Shown: positions 52,657 through 60,669 of the stretch, in pieces
Position numbering within the stretch: position 1 is the first letter of the stretch
Layout of the letters: each line of letters starts with the position of its first letter
Source: Phototrophicus methaneseepsis
GTDB taxonomy: Bacteria > Chloroflexota > Anaerolineae > Aggregatilineales > Phototrophicaceae
Direction of reading: 5' to 3'
DNA length: 64,000 bases
Assembly (NCBI RefSeq): GCF_015500095.1
Contig: NZ_CP062983.1
Location: forward strand, 186,001 to 250,000
Notes under the pieces: model-generated
The model's input: the letters and a program-made list of their open reading frames with translations, nothing else
Databases searched by the model: none
What the model was told of the DNA's origin: nothing
Program-made: the position numbers and the translations under genes

Positions 52657-53511
52657 ATGCCGCAGCCAATCATTGAATTAGGGGGCGCACTTGATGCCCC
52701 GATTATGCACATCGCCATTGCGAATGGTTTCTTCGCAGAAACATATTTGCCCCTACTTTCTCATTTCTTCGCAGATTATCGCGTCGTTTGCTTACCGCCA
52801 CGGGCATTATGGGAAAATGCCCCAGAACCACCCCCTGTCTCTGCAGAAGGCTGGCGCATCATGGCCGATGATATTCTGGCCGGGTTGGCAGCGCATCAGC
52901 TTGAGGATGTGACGCTTGTGGGGCATTCCATGGGTGGGACGGCCTCTATGTTAGCAGCGCTTAAAGAGCCGGAGCGCTTCAAACAGTTGGTCCTGCTGGA
53001 CCCGACTATTTTGACGCCGGAACAATCGCGTATGCTGGGCGAAGCGCAGCACGCTGGCATCGCTGAGCAATTCTGGATGGCGCAGAACGCGCTCAAACGG
53101 CGCAACTTCTTCGAGAGTAAAGAGGCGGCTTACGAGCACTTCGCGGGGAAAACGCTCTTTGAGAGATGGCCGGACCAAACGCTGCGCCTGTATGTGGAGC
53201 ATGGCCTGGTCCCGGCACCGGATGGCGATGGCGTCGTCCTGCGGTTTACACCAGGCTGGGAAGCTTATTATTTTGCCTCTGGTTATGCTTATGGATGGGA
53301 AGACCTGCCCAAGCTTAACGGCTTGCTGCCGACACTCATCATTCAAGCAGAAGGCAGCGACGCCTTCACAGATGAATCGTATGCCGCTGCGCAAGCGTTG
53401 GTGCCCAGTGCTACCTTTGAGCAAATCACCGGGCAACCCCATCTGTTCCCGCAGACCGCGCCGGACGAAACAGCCCAAATGATCAAAAGTTGGTTCGCAA
53501 AACAATCATAA
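52657..53511 (+). CDS. Alpha/beta hydrolase
   Basis: A 284-residue alpha/beta-hydrolase-fold enzyme. The nucleophile elbow is LVGHSMGGTAS (about 85-95, Ser at 88), an Asp is likely in AEGSDAFTDES (about 228), and the catalytic His is in TGQPHLFPQTAP (about 260). A lid region (about 130-190) is rich in aromatic residues. GGGA lies about 8 bases before the ATG at 52657; the ATG at 52648 is less likely. Substrate unknown (ester, epoxide or lactone). The gene ends before a bidirectional hairpin. Confidence 0.85.
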   Translation: MPQPIIELGGALDAPIMHIAIANGFFAETYLPLLSHFFADYRVVCLPPRALWENAPEPPPVSAEGWRIMADDILAGLAAHQLEDVTLVGHSMGGTASMLAALKEPERFKQLVLLDPTILTPEQSRMLGEAQHAGIAEQFWMAQNALKRRNFFESKEAAYEHFAGKTLFERWPDQTLRLYVEHGLVPAPDGDGVVLRFTPGWEAYYFASGYAYGWEDLPKLNGLLPTLIIQAEGSDAFTDESYAAAQALVPSATFEQITGQPHLFPQTAPDETAQMIKSWFAKQS

Positions 53512-53540
53512 GTAGCCGAGCCCCTATAGTGCGCAACATA

Positions 53541-53566
53541 AAAGGGCACAGCATACTGTGCCCTTT
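53541..53566. terminator. Bidirectional terminator hairpin
   Basis: AAAGGGCACAG (53541-53551) pairs with CTGTGCCCTTT (53556-53566) around CATA. It lies between the convergent hydrolase and HerA-like genes. Confidence 0.8.
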
Positions 53567-53597
53567 AAATGTAACGACTTTTGCAGTTCGTACGCTT

Positions 53598-56345
53598 TTA
53601 GCCGAAGGCCGGGACGACAATCGCCTGACCATTGGCATTGACGTAGTAGTGTGGGATCCAACCAATGCCGAAGACATCGACCGCAATATCTTTCTTATAC
53701 GGTGAGATTGTTGATTCTTCGACGCTGGCAGCAATATCGACCCACTTCTGGTTGACTTCTTGTAAGCGCTGGGCGTATTCAGCTTCCAGATCGGCCATTT
53801 CGCGCTCAATATCGCTGATAACCTCGCGGCTTTCTTCAATATCAGCCTCGGTCTGGCGCTTGTAGCGGTTCGCACGGGACATACGCGAGAGCGTATAGTT
53901 GGTGCGTCCACGGAAGATGCTCAGCACGGCTTCACCCGTTGTATAGAGTGATTCTCTCCGGCGGTCGCGGATTTCCATCTGCTCCGCTTCGTATTCACGC
54001 TGTTTACGGCGCAGTTTGTCTTCCAGCTTATCCATCGCCGCGCCATACTTCTGGTTGAGCTTATCCATCTCCTCATCGCGGCCTTCGCGTGCTTGCTGCG
54101 TCACGCGCGATTGGAAGTCGCTCATATCACCGTCCGGGTCGCCATAGAGCTTAAACTGCGAGTGATACGGGATGATGAGGCGCGCAGTGTTATACAGGAA
54201 GTCCACAACGTCCTTCTGGAGCGTCTTTAAACGCTTGGGGTCCGTCAGGCTTGCCGGCGGCTCCTGATAGATTGACACGCTGGCGTTAAACGGCTCCCCG
54301 GAAAGCTGGCGCGAATCCACAACCGGGGCAACATGCTCATCCCAGTGAACAAGGCCCGTCGCCGGGAGATCTGCCACATGGAAGGCATATTTGCGCATGG
54401 TGTAGATTTCCGCCGATTTCTGGGCATAACGCACAGTCGTCTGCGCGATGAGCATCGGCACATAGGCCAGCATCACCTGCCCACCGTTAAAGCTGCGCCC
54501 AGCCTTAGAAAATGCCTGCTGGTCTGTCATGGTCGTCGGCAGGAAGTACTGCGTAATCTCATTCGGCACTGGCGGCGGGGTTGGCGTCTGGATGAATCCG
54601 CCCGGCAACTGCCCGGACTGAATCGTATTGCCACCTGGGGCCGCCTGAGCACCAAAATTAGGCTGCTGACCGTTGTTCATCGCATTAAAAGGCGGTGGCG
54701 TGCCGTAGGGCGGGGTGCCATACGGTGGCGTCCCCCCATTCCCCTGTGGGAAGCCCGGCGGCGGTGGCGGGGCCATCGGCGTAGCGCCCTGGGCACCGTA
54801 ACCATAATTGCCCATCTGCGGCTGCGGCTGATTATAGTAACCGGCCTGGGCCTGCTGCCAGGGATTTTGTTGGAGCTGCTGATACTGCTGCGCATACGCG
54901 TTCTGCTGGTACAACGCCGCCGCCTGCTGCTTCTTGCCAGCCATCAACTGGCCGATCTGAGGCCGCGTCAGGGGGCCTGTCAGATAGTTCATAGCCCAGC
55001 GCGTATGCACCAGGATTGGGCCGCCTCTGTTGTGTACATTACGCATCAGGAAGACGCGCGGCTTGAGTTCCGCGATCAACTGAGATGATTCTTCAATGTT
55101 GAGGTCTTCTTCTGCGGAGGCCAGCTCACGCAAGCCAGCGACCACACGCTTATAGTCGTTTTCGCTCTGCAATCGCCCGATAAACCACGTCCCGGCATTG
55201 GTCAGCCCCTTATAATCGAGGTCGCCGGGGTTCTGCGTGGCGAGGATTAATCCCACACCGAAAGCACGCGCCTGCTTGAGCAAGCGCATCAGCGGTTCTT
55301 TGCTGGGCGGGTTCTTCGGATACGGCGGGAAGTAACCAAACATCTCATCGATGTAGAGCAAAGCGCGCAGGCTGGACGTGCCGTTTTGCATACGCATCCA
55401 GGCGTTCATGCTCTCCAACAGCAGCGTCATGATGAACATGCGCTCCTGCTCGCTGAGATGCGAAATATAGAACACGCTCACTTTCGGCTTGCCATCGGGC
55501 GTATACAGCAAATGCTGAATATCGAGTGGCTCACCCTGAATCCAACTGGCAAAAGATGGGGCAGCGATCACGCTGTTGAGTTCCATTGCCAGGTTATAGC
55601 GCTTCTTCTCGCTGATGTATTGGTCAACTTCGAAGACGCCTAACTGTTTAAATGGCGGCTTCTGAATCTGGCGGATGATGTCCTCAATGGTCATATCGCG
55701 GCCCATGCGCCAGTTGTATTCGATGATATTCGCCATCAGCACATGCGGTTCGTCCGTTACAGGGCGCATATTCATACCGGCAAGCGCGTAAATCGCCGTC
55801 ACCACGCCGTTGATGCGCTCACGGATCAGTTCCGTCTGGGTGTTCCAATCCAGGTTGGGCGCCCGCAGCGAAGCCAGAATGCTAATCGGCAGGCCTGTAT
55901 CCGAACCCGGCGTATAAATGCTGAGGCGCGTCGCCAGCTTAAGCCACTTCAGGCGGTCCGGCACGATATCCCAACGGGCCAGCCCATCGCGCCATTTGGC
56001 GGCTTCGTGGGCGGCGAACTGCTCCGGCGTCATGTTCGCGCGGCGTGCATCATCTTCCTGTATCCAGGGCCGGAACTCCTCCGGCGTCAGATTGGGGAAG
56101 GTCAGGGCCAGGTTGGTAATATCACCTTTCGGGTCGATGACAATCGCCGGGATATTATCCAGGATGGCTTCTTCCAGCATACTGATGCACAGACCTGTTT
56201 TACCACTGCCTGTCATACCCACAACGACGGCATGCGTGGTCAGATCGCGCGAGTCGTAGTAGACCACATCATCCGTCAGGTGTTGGGCCTGTGGGTCATA
56301 CATACGCCCCAGGTAAAAATTTGTGGGTGCTTCAATAAATGCCAT
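53598..56345 (-). CDS. HerA/FtsK-superfamily ATPase with Pro/Gln-rich linker and coiled coil
   Basis: A 915-residue ATPase. Walker A is VVGMTGSGKTGLCIS (about 39-53) followed by IDPKGDITNL. Walker B is LLYIDEMFGYF (about 318) and a sensor ILATQNPGDLDYKG lies about 365-378, as in DUF853/HerA-type pumps. Residues about 470-590 are a Pro/Gly/Gln/Tyr-rich low-complexity linker. The C-terminal part has a long coiled coil (about 735-860) rich in Arg, Glu and Gln. HerA proteins translocate DNA in repair or plasmid transfer; no NurA partner is seen here. AGGAG precedes the ATG. Function in this organism unknown. Confidence 0.8.
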   Translation of the reverse strand: MAFIEAPTNFYLGRMYDPQAQHLTDDVVYYDSRDLTTHAVVVGMTGSGKTGLCISMLEEAILDNIPAIVIDPKGDITNLALTFPNLTPEEFRPWIQEDDARRANMTPEQFAAHEAAKWRDGLARWDIVPDRLKWLKLATRLSIYTPGSDTGLPISILASLRAPNLDWNTQTELIRERINGVVTAIYALAGMNMRPVTDEPHVLMANIIEYNWRMGRDMTIEDIIRQIQKPPFKQLGVFEVDQYISEKKRYNLAMELNSVIAAPSFASWIQGEPLDIQHLLYTPDGKPKVSVFYISHLSEQERMFIMTLLLESMNAWMRMQNGTSSLRALLYIDEMFGYFPPYPKNPPSKEPLMRLLKQARAFGVGLILATQNPGDLDYKGLTNAGTWFIGRLQSENDYKRVVAGLRELASAEEDLNIEESSQLIAELKPRVFLMRNVHNRGGPILVHTRWAMNYLTGPLTRPQIGQLMAGKKQQAAALYQQNAYAQQYQQLQQNPWQQAQAGYYNQPQPQMGNYGYGAQGATPMAPPPPPGFPQGNGGTPPYGTPPYGTPPPFNAMNNGQQPNFGAQAAPGGNTIQSGQLPGGFIQTPTPPPVPNEITQYFLPTTMTDQQAFSKAGRSFNGGQVMLAYVPMLIAQTTVRYAQKSAEIYTMRKYAFHVADLPATGLVHWDEHVAPVVDSRQLSGEPFNASVSIYQEPPASLTDPKRLKTLQKDVVDFLYNTARLIIPYHSQFKLYGDPDGDMSDFQSRVTQQAREGRDEEMDKLNQKYGAAMDKLEDKLRRKQREYEAEQMEIRDRRRESLYTTGEAVLSIFRGRTNYTLSRMSRANRYKRQTEADIEESREVISDIEREMADLEAEYAQRLQEVNQKWVDIAASVEESTISPYKKDIAVDVFGIGWIPHYYVNANGQAIVVPAFG

Positions 56346-56608
56346 ACACAGCGTCTCCTATTGTGTTGCGCTGTTTGTGTGCTGCGCTGTTTACTTGTTT
56401 TGTTGATGATTTTTAACGTGTTTGTTGCAATGATGCGATTTTTTGTTCTATTGTAGTATAGCACAAGACATTCATACAAACTGTTAGCGCATCATAGATA
56501 CTTATGAGATTTTTGTGTTTAAGACTTTCTGCGGGAATGAGGTGCTTCATCCGTACAACATATTGTCACGAGAAACGTATTTTTTATTAAAAGGAGCTGT
56601 ATTCGTTC

Positions 56609-57190
56609 ATGGGCCAAAACACAGATCAGCCACGCCGCACCTATCCACCTTTCTGGATGCGCCTTACGATCCTACAGGGCAACCTGCTCCAGATCGCCGG
56701 GCTCGTCATCGGATCTGGATTGATCTATCTGGCAGCACATCTGCCAACAAGCTGGCTTGCACAGCTCAGCCTGCTGATGATTGGCAACTTTCTGATCTAT
56801 ATTTGCTGCCACTCATTGGCGCATTGGCTGGTTGGTCGGCTGGTAGGGATACGCTTTATTGGCTACGGCATCCGAGGAACCAACCACCCGGATGATTTAA
56901 GCCCCTTCATGCGCCGGATCCTGACCCGCATCCCGATGTTCACAGCCCTGACAGAAAAAAACAGTATGCGACAGGCCAGTCCCCTCGCCAGGGCGCTCAT
57001 GTTTGCAGCCGGAGAAACTTCAACGATTATTTGCCTGCTGCTCGTCGCCTTCTATGCATGGCTCAATGGGCTACCAGGGGGCATCCTCTGGCCGATTATC
57101 GCCACGCTGATGAGCATCAGCGCAGCTTATTCCACAGCAACCATGCCCACAGGTGACTACGCTAAAGCGATCAAAGCACTCAAGCAATAA
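56609..57190 (+). CDS. Polytopic membrane protein of unknown function
   Basis: A 193-residue protein with about five hydrophobic segments (about 23-45, 52-75, 78-90, 128-145, 150-170). Between them lies a cytosolic loop RRILTRIPMFTALTEKNSMR (about 109-128). HSLAHWLVGRLVGI (about 73-86) has two His in a helix and could be a metal site. AAAGGAG lies about 12 bases before the ATG. No family recognised. It is divergent from the HerA-like ATPase. Confidence 0.65.
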   Translation: MGQNTDQPRRTYPPFWMRLTILQGNLLQIAGLVIGSGLIYLAAHLPTSWLAQLSLLMIGNFLIYICCHSLAHWLVGRLVGIRFIGYGIRGTNHPDDLSPFMRRILTRIPMFTALTEKNSMRQASPLARALMFAAGETSTIICLLLVAFYAWLNGLPGGILWPIIATLMSISAAYSTATMPTGDYAKAIKALKQ

Positions 57191-57636
57191 ATTCACTGCC
57201 AGCAATTCCCTCTCAGTTTATACCCTCACAAAACAGCTCTGTTATCTCCCCTGAGCGCGATTCGCAGCAATTCCAATTCCATTTGACATGGTTAAGCCGG
57301 TTGACATGCCAACAAAAACCGTTCCAAATGGTTTACCACATGGAACCCACAAAAGAGAACATGCGTGCTAATTTAAAGGGGTCACACCTGCCCTGGCGCT
57401 GCTGCCGCACGGACGGCAATTTGAGAAGGCCGTGACCGTTATTGAGCCGGACGGCAAGCGGCAGCCCGGCAGCCAGGGCCACAACCGGGATGAGTCGCCC
57501 CACCATGCGGCTCATCCCGTTAACAGGCTCTTGCCCGGTATTGCTCGCAGGTCAACTTTGCCTTAGATCTCTGGCAAGACCAGAAGGCGATCCACAATGC
57601 CGGATCATCAACTGCACGCCACGCCGAGGACGTTTT
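57191..57636. other. Region upstream of the terminase genes
   Basis: About 450 bases. TTGACATG occurs twice (57283-57290, 57301-57308) and GTTCCA/TGGAAC (57321-57346) form an inverted repeat; these may be promoter or operator elements. A CGGGATGAG/CTCATCCCG hairpin spans 57486-57519. From 57370 the composition turns GC-rich, and a frame with ALALLPHGRQFEKAV is open without a start codon, possibly a gene remnant. Nothing definite. Confidence 0.4.
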
Positions 57637-58275
57637 ATGACCACCTATACCCTCACTGACAAAATAATGGCTCTTGATGCACTGGTCGCCCTGGATGGCG
57701 ACATTGCCACGTGCAGCGCACAAAACAACATCGCAAAAAAGACATTGCGCCGCTGGCAACAGGAGGAAAACCAGCTCCGGGCAGCCTATGCCCAGCAAGC
57801 GATTGCCAGGGTTCAGCAGCGATTAGCCGACAAAGCGCTGCTGCTTGTCGATGCCATTGATGATGAGATGATCGCCAAAGCGCCACTCAACCAGATCGCG
57901 AGTGCATTAGGCGCGCTCATCGACCGTTATATGAAGCTGGATGAAATCACCACTCAAAACAGCCCACAAGAAGAAATAGAGAAAGTTGTACGCATCGAAT
58001 ATGTCTATGACGGCTCAACTCACATGGCCCCACCCTGGGCAAACCCAGATTATGCAGGACGAAGCACGTTTCAAAGTGGTGGCGTGCGGGCGGCGGTTCG
58101 GCAAAACGGAACTGGCAAAAACCCTGCTGCTGGAAAAATCGTTGTGCCATGGGATGCAAACCTGGTGGCTAGCCCCCACGTATCAGATGGCAAGCCAGGT
58201 CTGGCGCGATCTGAAGATGAGCCTGACACAGTCTATGATGACGACGACGAACCCCGCCGCGAATGGGCTGACTGA
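57637..58275 (+). CDS. Phage terminase small subunit-like protein
   Basis: A 212-residue protein. The N-terminal helix-turn-helix MALDALVALDGDIATCSAQN (about 11-30) with KKTLRRWQQEENQL is typical of small terminase subunits, which recognise the packaging site. A helical part follows to about 120. Residues after about 125 (VVRIEYVYDGSTHMAPPWA) continue into a region overlapping the large subunit gene in another frame and end in an acidic tail. GAGGA precedes the ATG at 57637. No other phage structural genes are near. Assignment rests mainly on the large subunit downstream. Confidence 0.65.
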   Translation: MTTYTLTDKIMALDALVALDGDIATCSAQNNIAKKTLRRWQQEENQLRAAYAQQAIARVQQRLADKALLLVDAIDDEMIAKAPLNQIASALGALIDRYMKLDEITTQNSPQEEIEKVVRIEYVYDGSTHMAPPWANPDYAGRSTFQSGGVRAAVRQNGTGKNPAAGKIVVPWDANLVASPHVSDGKPGLARSEDEPDTVYDDDDEPRREWAD

Positions 58276-59248
58276 TACAATCGCCATCAATGAGACGGAG
58301 CGCCGCATTGATTTTGGCACCAGCGGCGGCATGATCGCAATCCGCAGCACGCACAACCCGGATAATCTGCGTGGGGCAGGGCTGGACTTCGCCGTATTGG
58401 ACGAGGCAGCTTTTATGCTGCCAGACGTCTGGCCGGAAGTCGTGCGCCCCATGCTGCTAGATCGCCGTGGAGGGGCCTTATTCCTGAGCACGCCCTTCGG
58501 TCGTAACTGGTTCTATCACCTATATCAACTTGGTTTAGACCCCTTAGAGCCAGATTGGGCAGCTTTCCACTTCACGAGTATGGATAACCGCCTCATCGAC
58601 CCGGCGGAATTTGCGACGATCCAACGCACCACCCCGGCTCGCGTCTGGCGAGAGGAATACTTAGCGGAATTTATCGAAGACGCCGGGCAGGTCTTCCGGG
58701 GCGTCCGACAGGCAATCTATACGCCTGAAATGCCCATCCATCACCAGGAAGCACACCGTTACGTCATGGGCGTGGATTGGGGCCGTGATAACGACTACAC
58801 CGTGCTGGCCGTGATCGATGCCACCACACGGCAATTGGTAGACTTGGAACGCTTCAACCAGATTGGTTGGGCTGTGCAGCGGGGTTATATCCGTGCCGCC
58901 GCCGACCGCTGGCAGCCACAGGTCATCTGGGCGGAGGCGAACAGCATCGGCAGCGTGAATATTGAGGCGCTACAGCGCGAAGGGCTGCCTGTGCGCCCCT
59001 TCATGACGACATCTCGCAGCAAGGGACCGCTCATTGAAGCGCTGGCATTGGCTATCGAACGCCGGGATATCGCATTGCTGGAAGATGTGGTGTTGTTGGG
59101 CGAGTTGGAAAGTTATACCCTAGAGCGGCTCCCCGGAGGCGGCTATCGTTACAGCGCCCCGGCTGGTATGCACGATGATACCGTCATCGCCCTGGCGCTG
59201 GCGTGGTATGGTGCACAGCAGGGCCGCCTACAAGTCGATTTCGCCTGA
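58001..59248 (+). CDS. terL: Phage terminase large subunit
   Basis: A 415-residue packaging ATPase-nuclease. Walker A is VVACGRRFGKTELAKTLLL (about 27-45), Walker B is FAVLDEAAFMLP (about 130), and the RNase H-like nuclease has VMGVDWGRDNDYTVLAVID (about 247-265), AEANSIGSVN (about 305) and MHDDTVIALALAW (about 390-402) with the three expected Asp/Glu. The frame opens with a TTG at 57986; the ATG at 58001 or 58007 is likely. It overlaps the small subunit by about 275 bases in a different frame. A terminator follows. Confidence 0.88.
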   Translation: MSMTAQLTWPHPGQTQIMQDEARFKVVACGRRFGKTELAKTLLLEKSLCHGMQTWWLAPTYQMASQVWRDLKMSLTQSMMTTTNPAANGLTDTIAINETERRIDFGTSGGMIAIRSTHNPDNLRGAGLDFAVLDEAAFMLPDVWPEVVRPMLLDRRGGALFLSTPFGRNWFYHLYQLGLDPLEPDWAAFHFTSMDNRLIDPAEFATIQRTTPARVWREEYLAEFIEDAGQVFRGVRQAIYTPEMPIHHQEAHRYVMGVDWGRDNDYTVLAVIDATTRQLVDLERFNQIGWAVQRGYIRAAADRWQPQVIWAEANSIGSVNIEALQREGLPVRPFMTTSRSKGPLIEALALAIERRDIALLEDVVLLGELESYTLERLPGGGYRYSAPAGMHDDTVIALALAWYGAQQGRLQVDFA

Positions 59249-59257
59249 GATCATCCG

Positions 59258-59287
59258 ACCCACGCGTACCCCGTGTGGGTGCTTTTT
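59258..59287 (+). terminator. Terminator after the terminase genes
   Basis: ACCCACGCG (59258-59266) pairs with CGTGTGGGT (59272-59280, one G-U), followed by GCTTTTT. Confidence 0.85.
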
Positions 59288-59377
59288 ATAACTTTTTACG
59301 TCACAACACACGAAGCATCAAGGAAGGTGATGCATAATGAATCGCGTTGCTTTCATTCATTAGAGGAGGACTCGTTT

Positions 59378-60607
59378 ATGACTTCGTCGCGCCGCTATGT
59401 CGTTGTATATCTACTATTTTATGTGCTGGTTTTTAGCCTGCTCAGTGCCTACGCTCAGGATGAGGGAACCCCGGCAGAAATCCATGCTGATGACATGGTC
59501 GTGGTCAACACAACGGAGATTGATCTCATCGCCGGGCCAGCGAATACAGCCGCCTACCTGGCCCCGGATGGCTCTCAGTTTGCTTATTTAGCTGATCATG
59601 AAATTTGCTTCTATGCCCTGCCAGAAGTCGAAGAAACGAGCTGCATCGAAATGCCAGAAAACAGCCGTCCCCTGGCCGATACCATCAAATGGTCGCCGGA
59701 AGGCCGCTATCTTGTGATGCAGAATAATGATTTTTTGCGTATGTTCTTGGAGCCTGATCTGCTGCTGGTTGATACACAAGAAGGCACCCTGACCAACGTC
59801 ACCGACGATGGGGTCGATGGTTCCATTTTTGGTGAAGACCTTGATGAAACAGTGCAGATTGATCTCGCGCCGCAGTGGGTGACAGAAGAAGGCTTTGCAT
59901 TTCTGCGATATGAAACCGACGGGGACGATTTTTCACCAGCCAATATCTATAGCTATGACATTGCCAGCGGTCAGGCTCAGTCATTTGGCGAAATTCCCCA
60001 GAGCCAGGGTCGGTTGGATGTGTATCTCTTCGATGTCGAAGCCGCTACGGAACAATACGCTTTCTACCTGGACCAGCGCAGTGATAATTTATATGGCATC
60101 TTCCTTTCAGAAAATGAAGCGTTCCCCAGGTCAATCGCCGGGGCCACATCACCGGAGAGCCGTTATGCGGGCATTGGCTTAATCAGCATCTCGCCGGATG
60201 GTCAGTACCTGCTGAATTACGATATTAGGGCGCTTTCCATGGGGGCAAGCATGTGGACGGACATCAACAATAGCGTCGCACAGGCCCTTGATATAGAAAC
60301 AAGCGAAGGCGTTCTGATTGATGATGCGCACTTCGTCACACAAGCGGGATGGTCCCCGCAGGGCCATGGACTTGTATATGTCGTAAACTCGCTTGAAGAT
60401 AACGGCGAGAGCGGCCTCTATATCACCTCAGCACCTGGGGAACCCGGTCATATGCTCCTATCATTTGATGAATTGGACGTCCAGGCCATGGCTGGGACAA
60501 CGCCTTATCGTCAACAGCCGATTATGTGGGCCAGCAACAATACCATCCTCGTTTCCGTGTTCCCTGAGGGCAAACTGCTCTTGATTGAACTGGGGGCCGA
60601 ATCCTAA
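59378..60607 (+). CDS. Secreted TolB-like beta-propeller protein
   Basis: A 409-residue protein with a signal peptide (about 5-26, RYVVVYLLFYVLVFSLLSAY) and repeated beta-propeller units: LAPDGSQFAYLADHEICFYA (about 59-78), WSPEGRYLVMQNND (about 107), ISPDGQYLLNYDI (about 271) and WSPQGHGLVYVVN (about 325). The SPDG-type repeats are those of TolB/WD40-like propellers, which are protein interaction platforms. A strong GAGGAGG lies before the ATG at 59378. The window's last gene is a similar propeller. Function unknown. Confidence 0.75.
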   Translation: MTSSRRYVVVYLLFYVLVFSLLSAYAQDEGTPAEIHADDMVVVNTTEIDLIAGPANTAAYLAPDGSQFAYLADHEICFYALPEVEETSCIEMPENSRPLADTIKWSPEGRYLVMQNNDFLRMFLEPDLLLVDTQEGTLTNVTDDGVDGSIFGEDLDETVQIDLAPQWVTEEGFAFLRYETDGDDFSPANIYSYDIASGQAQSFGEIPQSQGRLDVYLFDVEAATEQYAFYLDQRSDNLYGIFLSENEAFPRSIAGATSPESRYAGIGLISISPDGQYLLNYDIRALSMGASMWTDINNSVAQALDIETSEGVLIDDAHFVTQAGWSPQGHGLVYVVNSLEDNGESGLYITSAPGEPGHMLLSFDELDVQAMAGTTPYRQQPIMWASNNTILVSVFPEGKLLLIELGAES

Positions 60608-60621
60608 ACGCTAGTTTGTGG

Positions 60622-60660
60622 CCTGTTTGCCCGTTTAAGGGTTGAAAACAGGTCACTTTT
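60622..60660 (+). terminator. Terminator of the propeller gene, overlapping the tRNA promoter
   Basis: CCTGTTT (60622-60628) pairs with AAACAGG (60646-60652), with an inner CCC/GGG stem, followed by TCACTTTT. The tRNA -35 hexamer (60642-60647) is inside this hairpin. Confidence 0.6.
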
Positions 60661-60669
60661 CTTTACAAT
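60642..60669 (+). promoter_or_regulatory. Promoter of tRNA-Lys
   Basis: TTGAAA (60642-60647) and TACAAT (60664-60669) with a 16-base spacer; the predicted start near 60676 lies just before the tRNA. Confidence 0.65.

Noticed and set aside
57442-57636. N-terminal extension of the terminase small subunit
   Set aside because: The frame is open upstream, but the added residues do not look like a domain, and the ATG at 57637 has the proper ribosome binding site.
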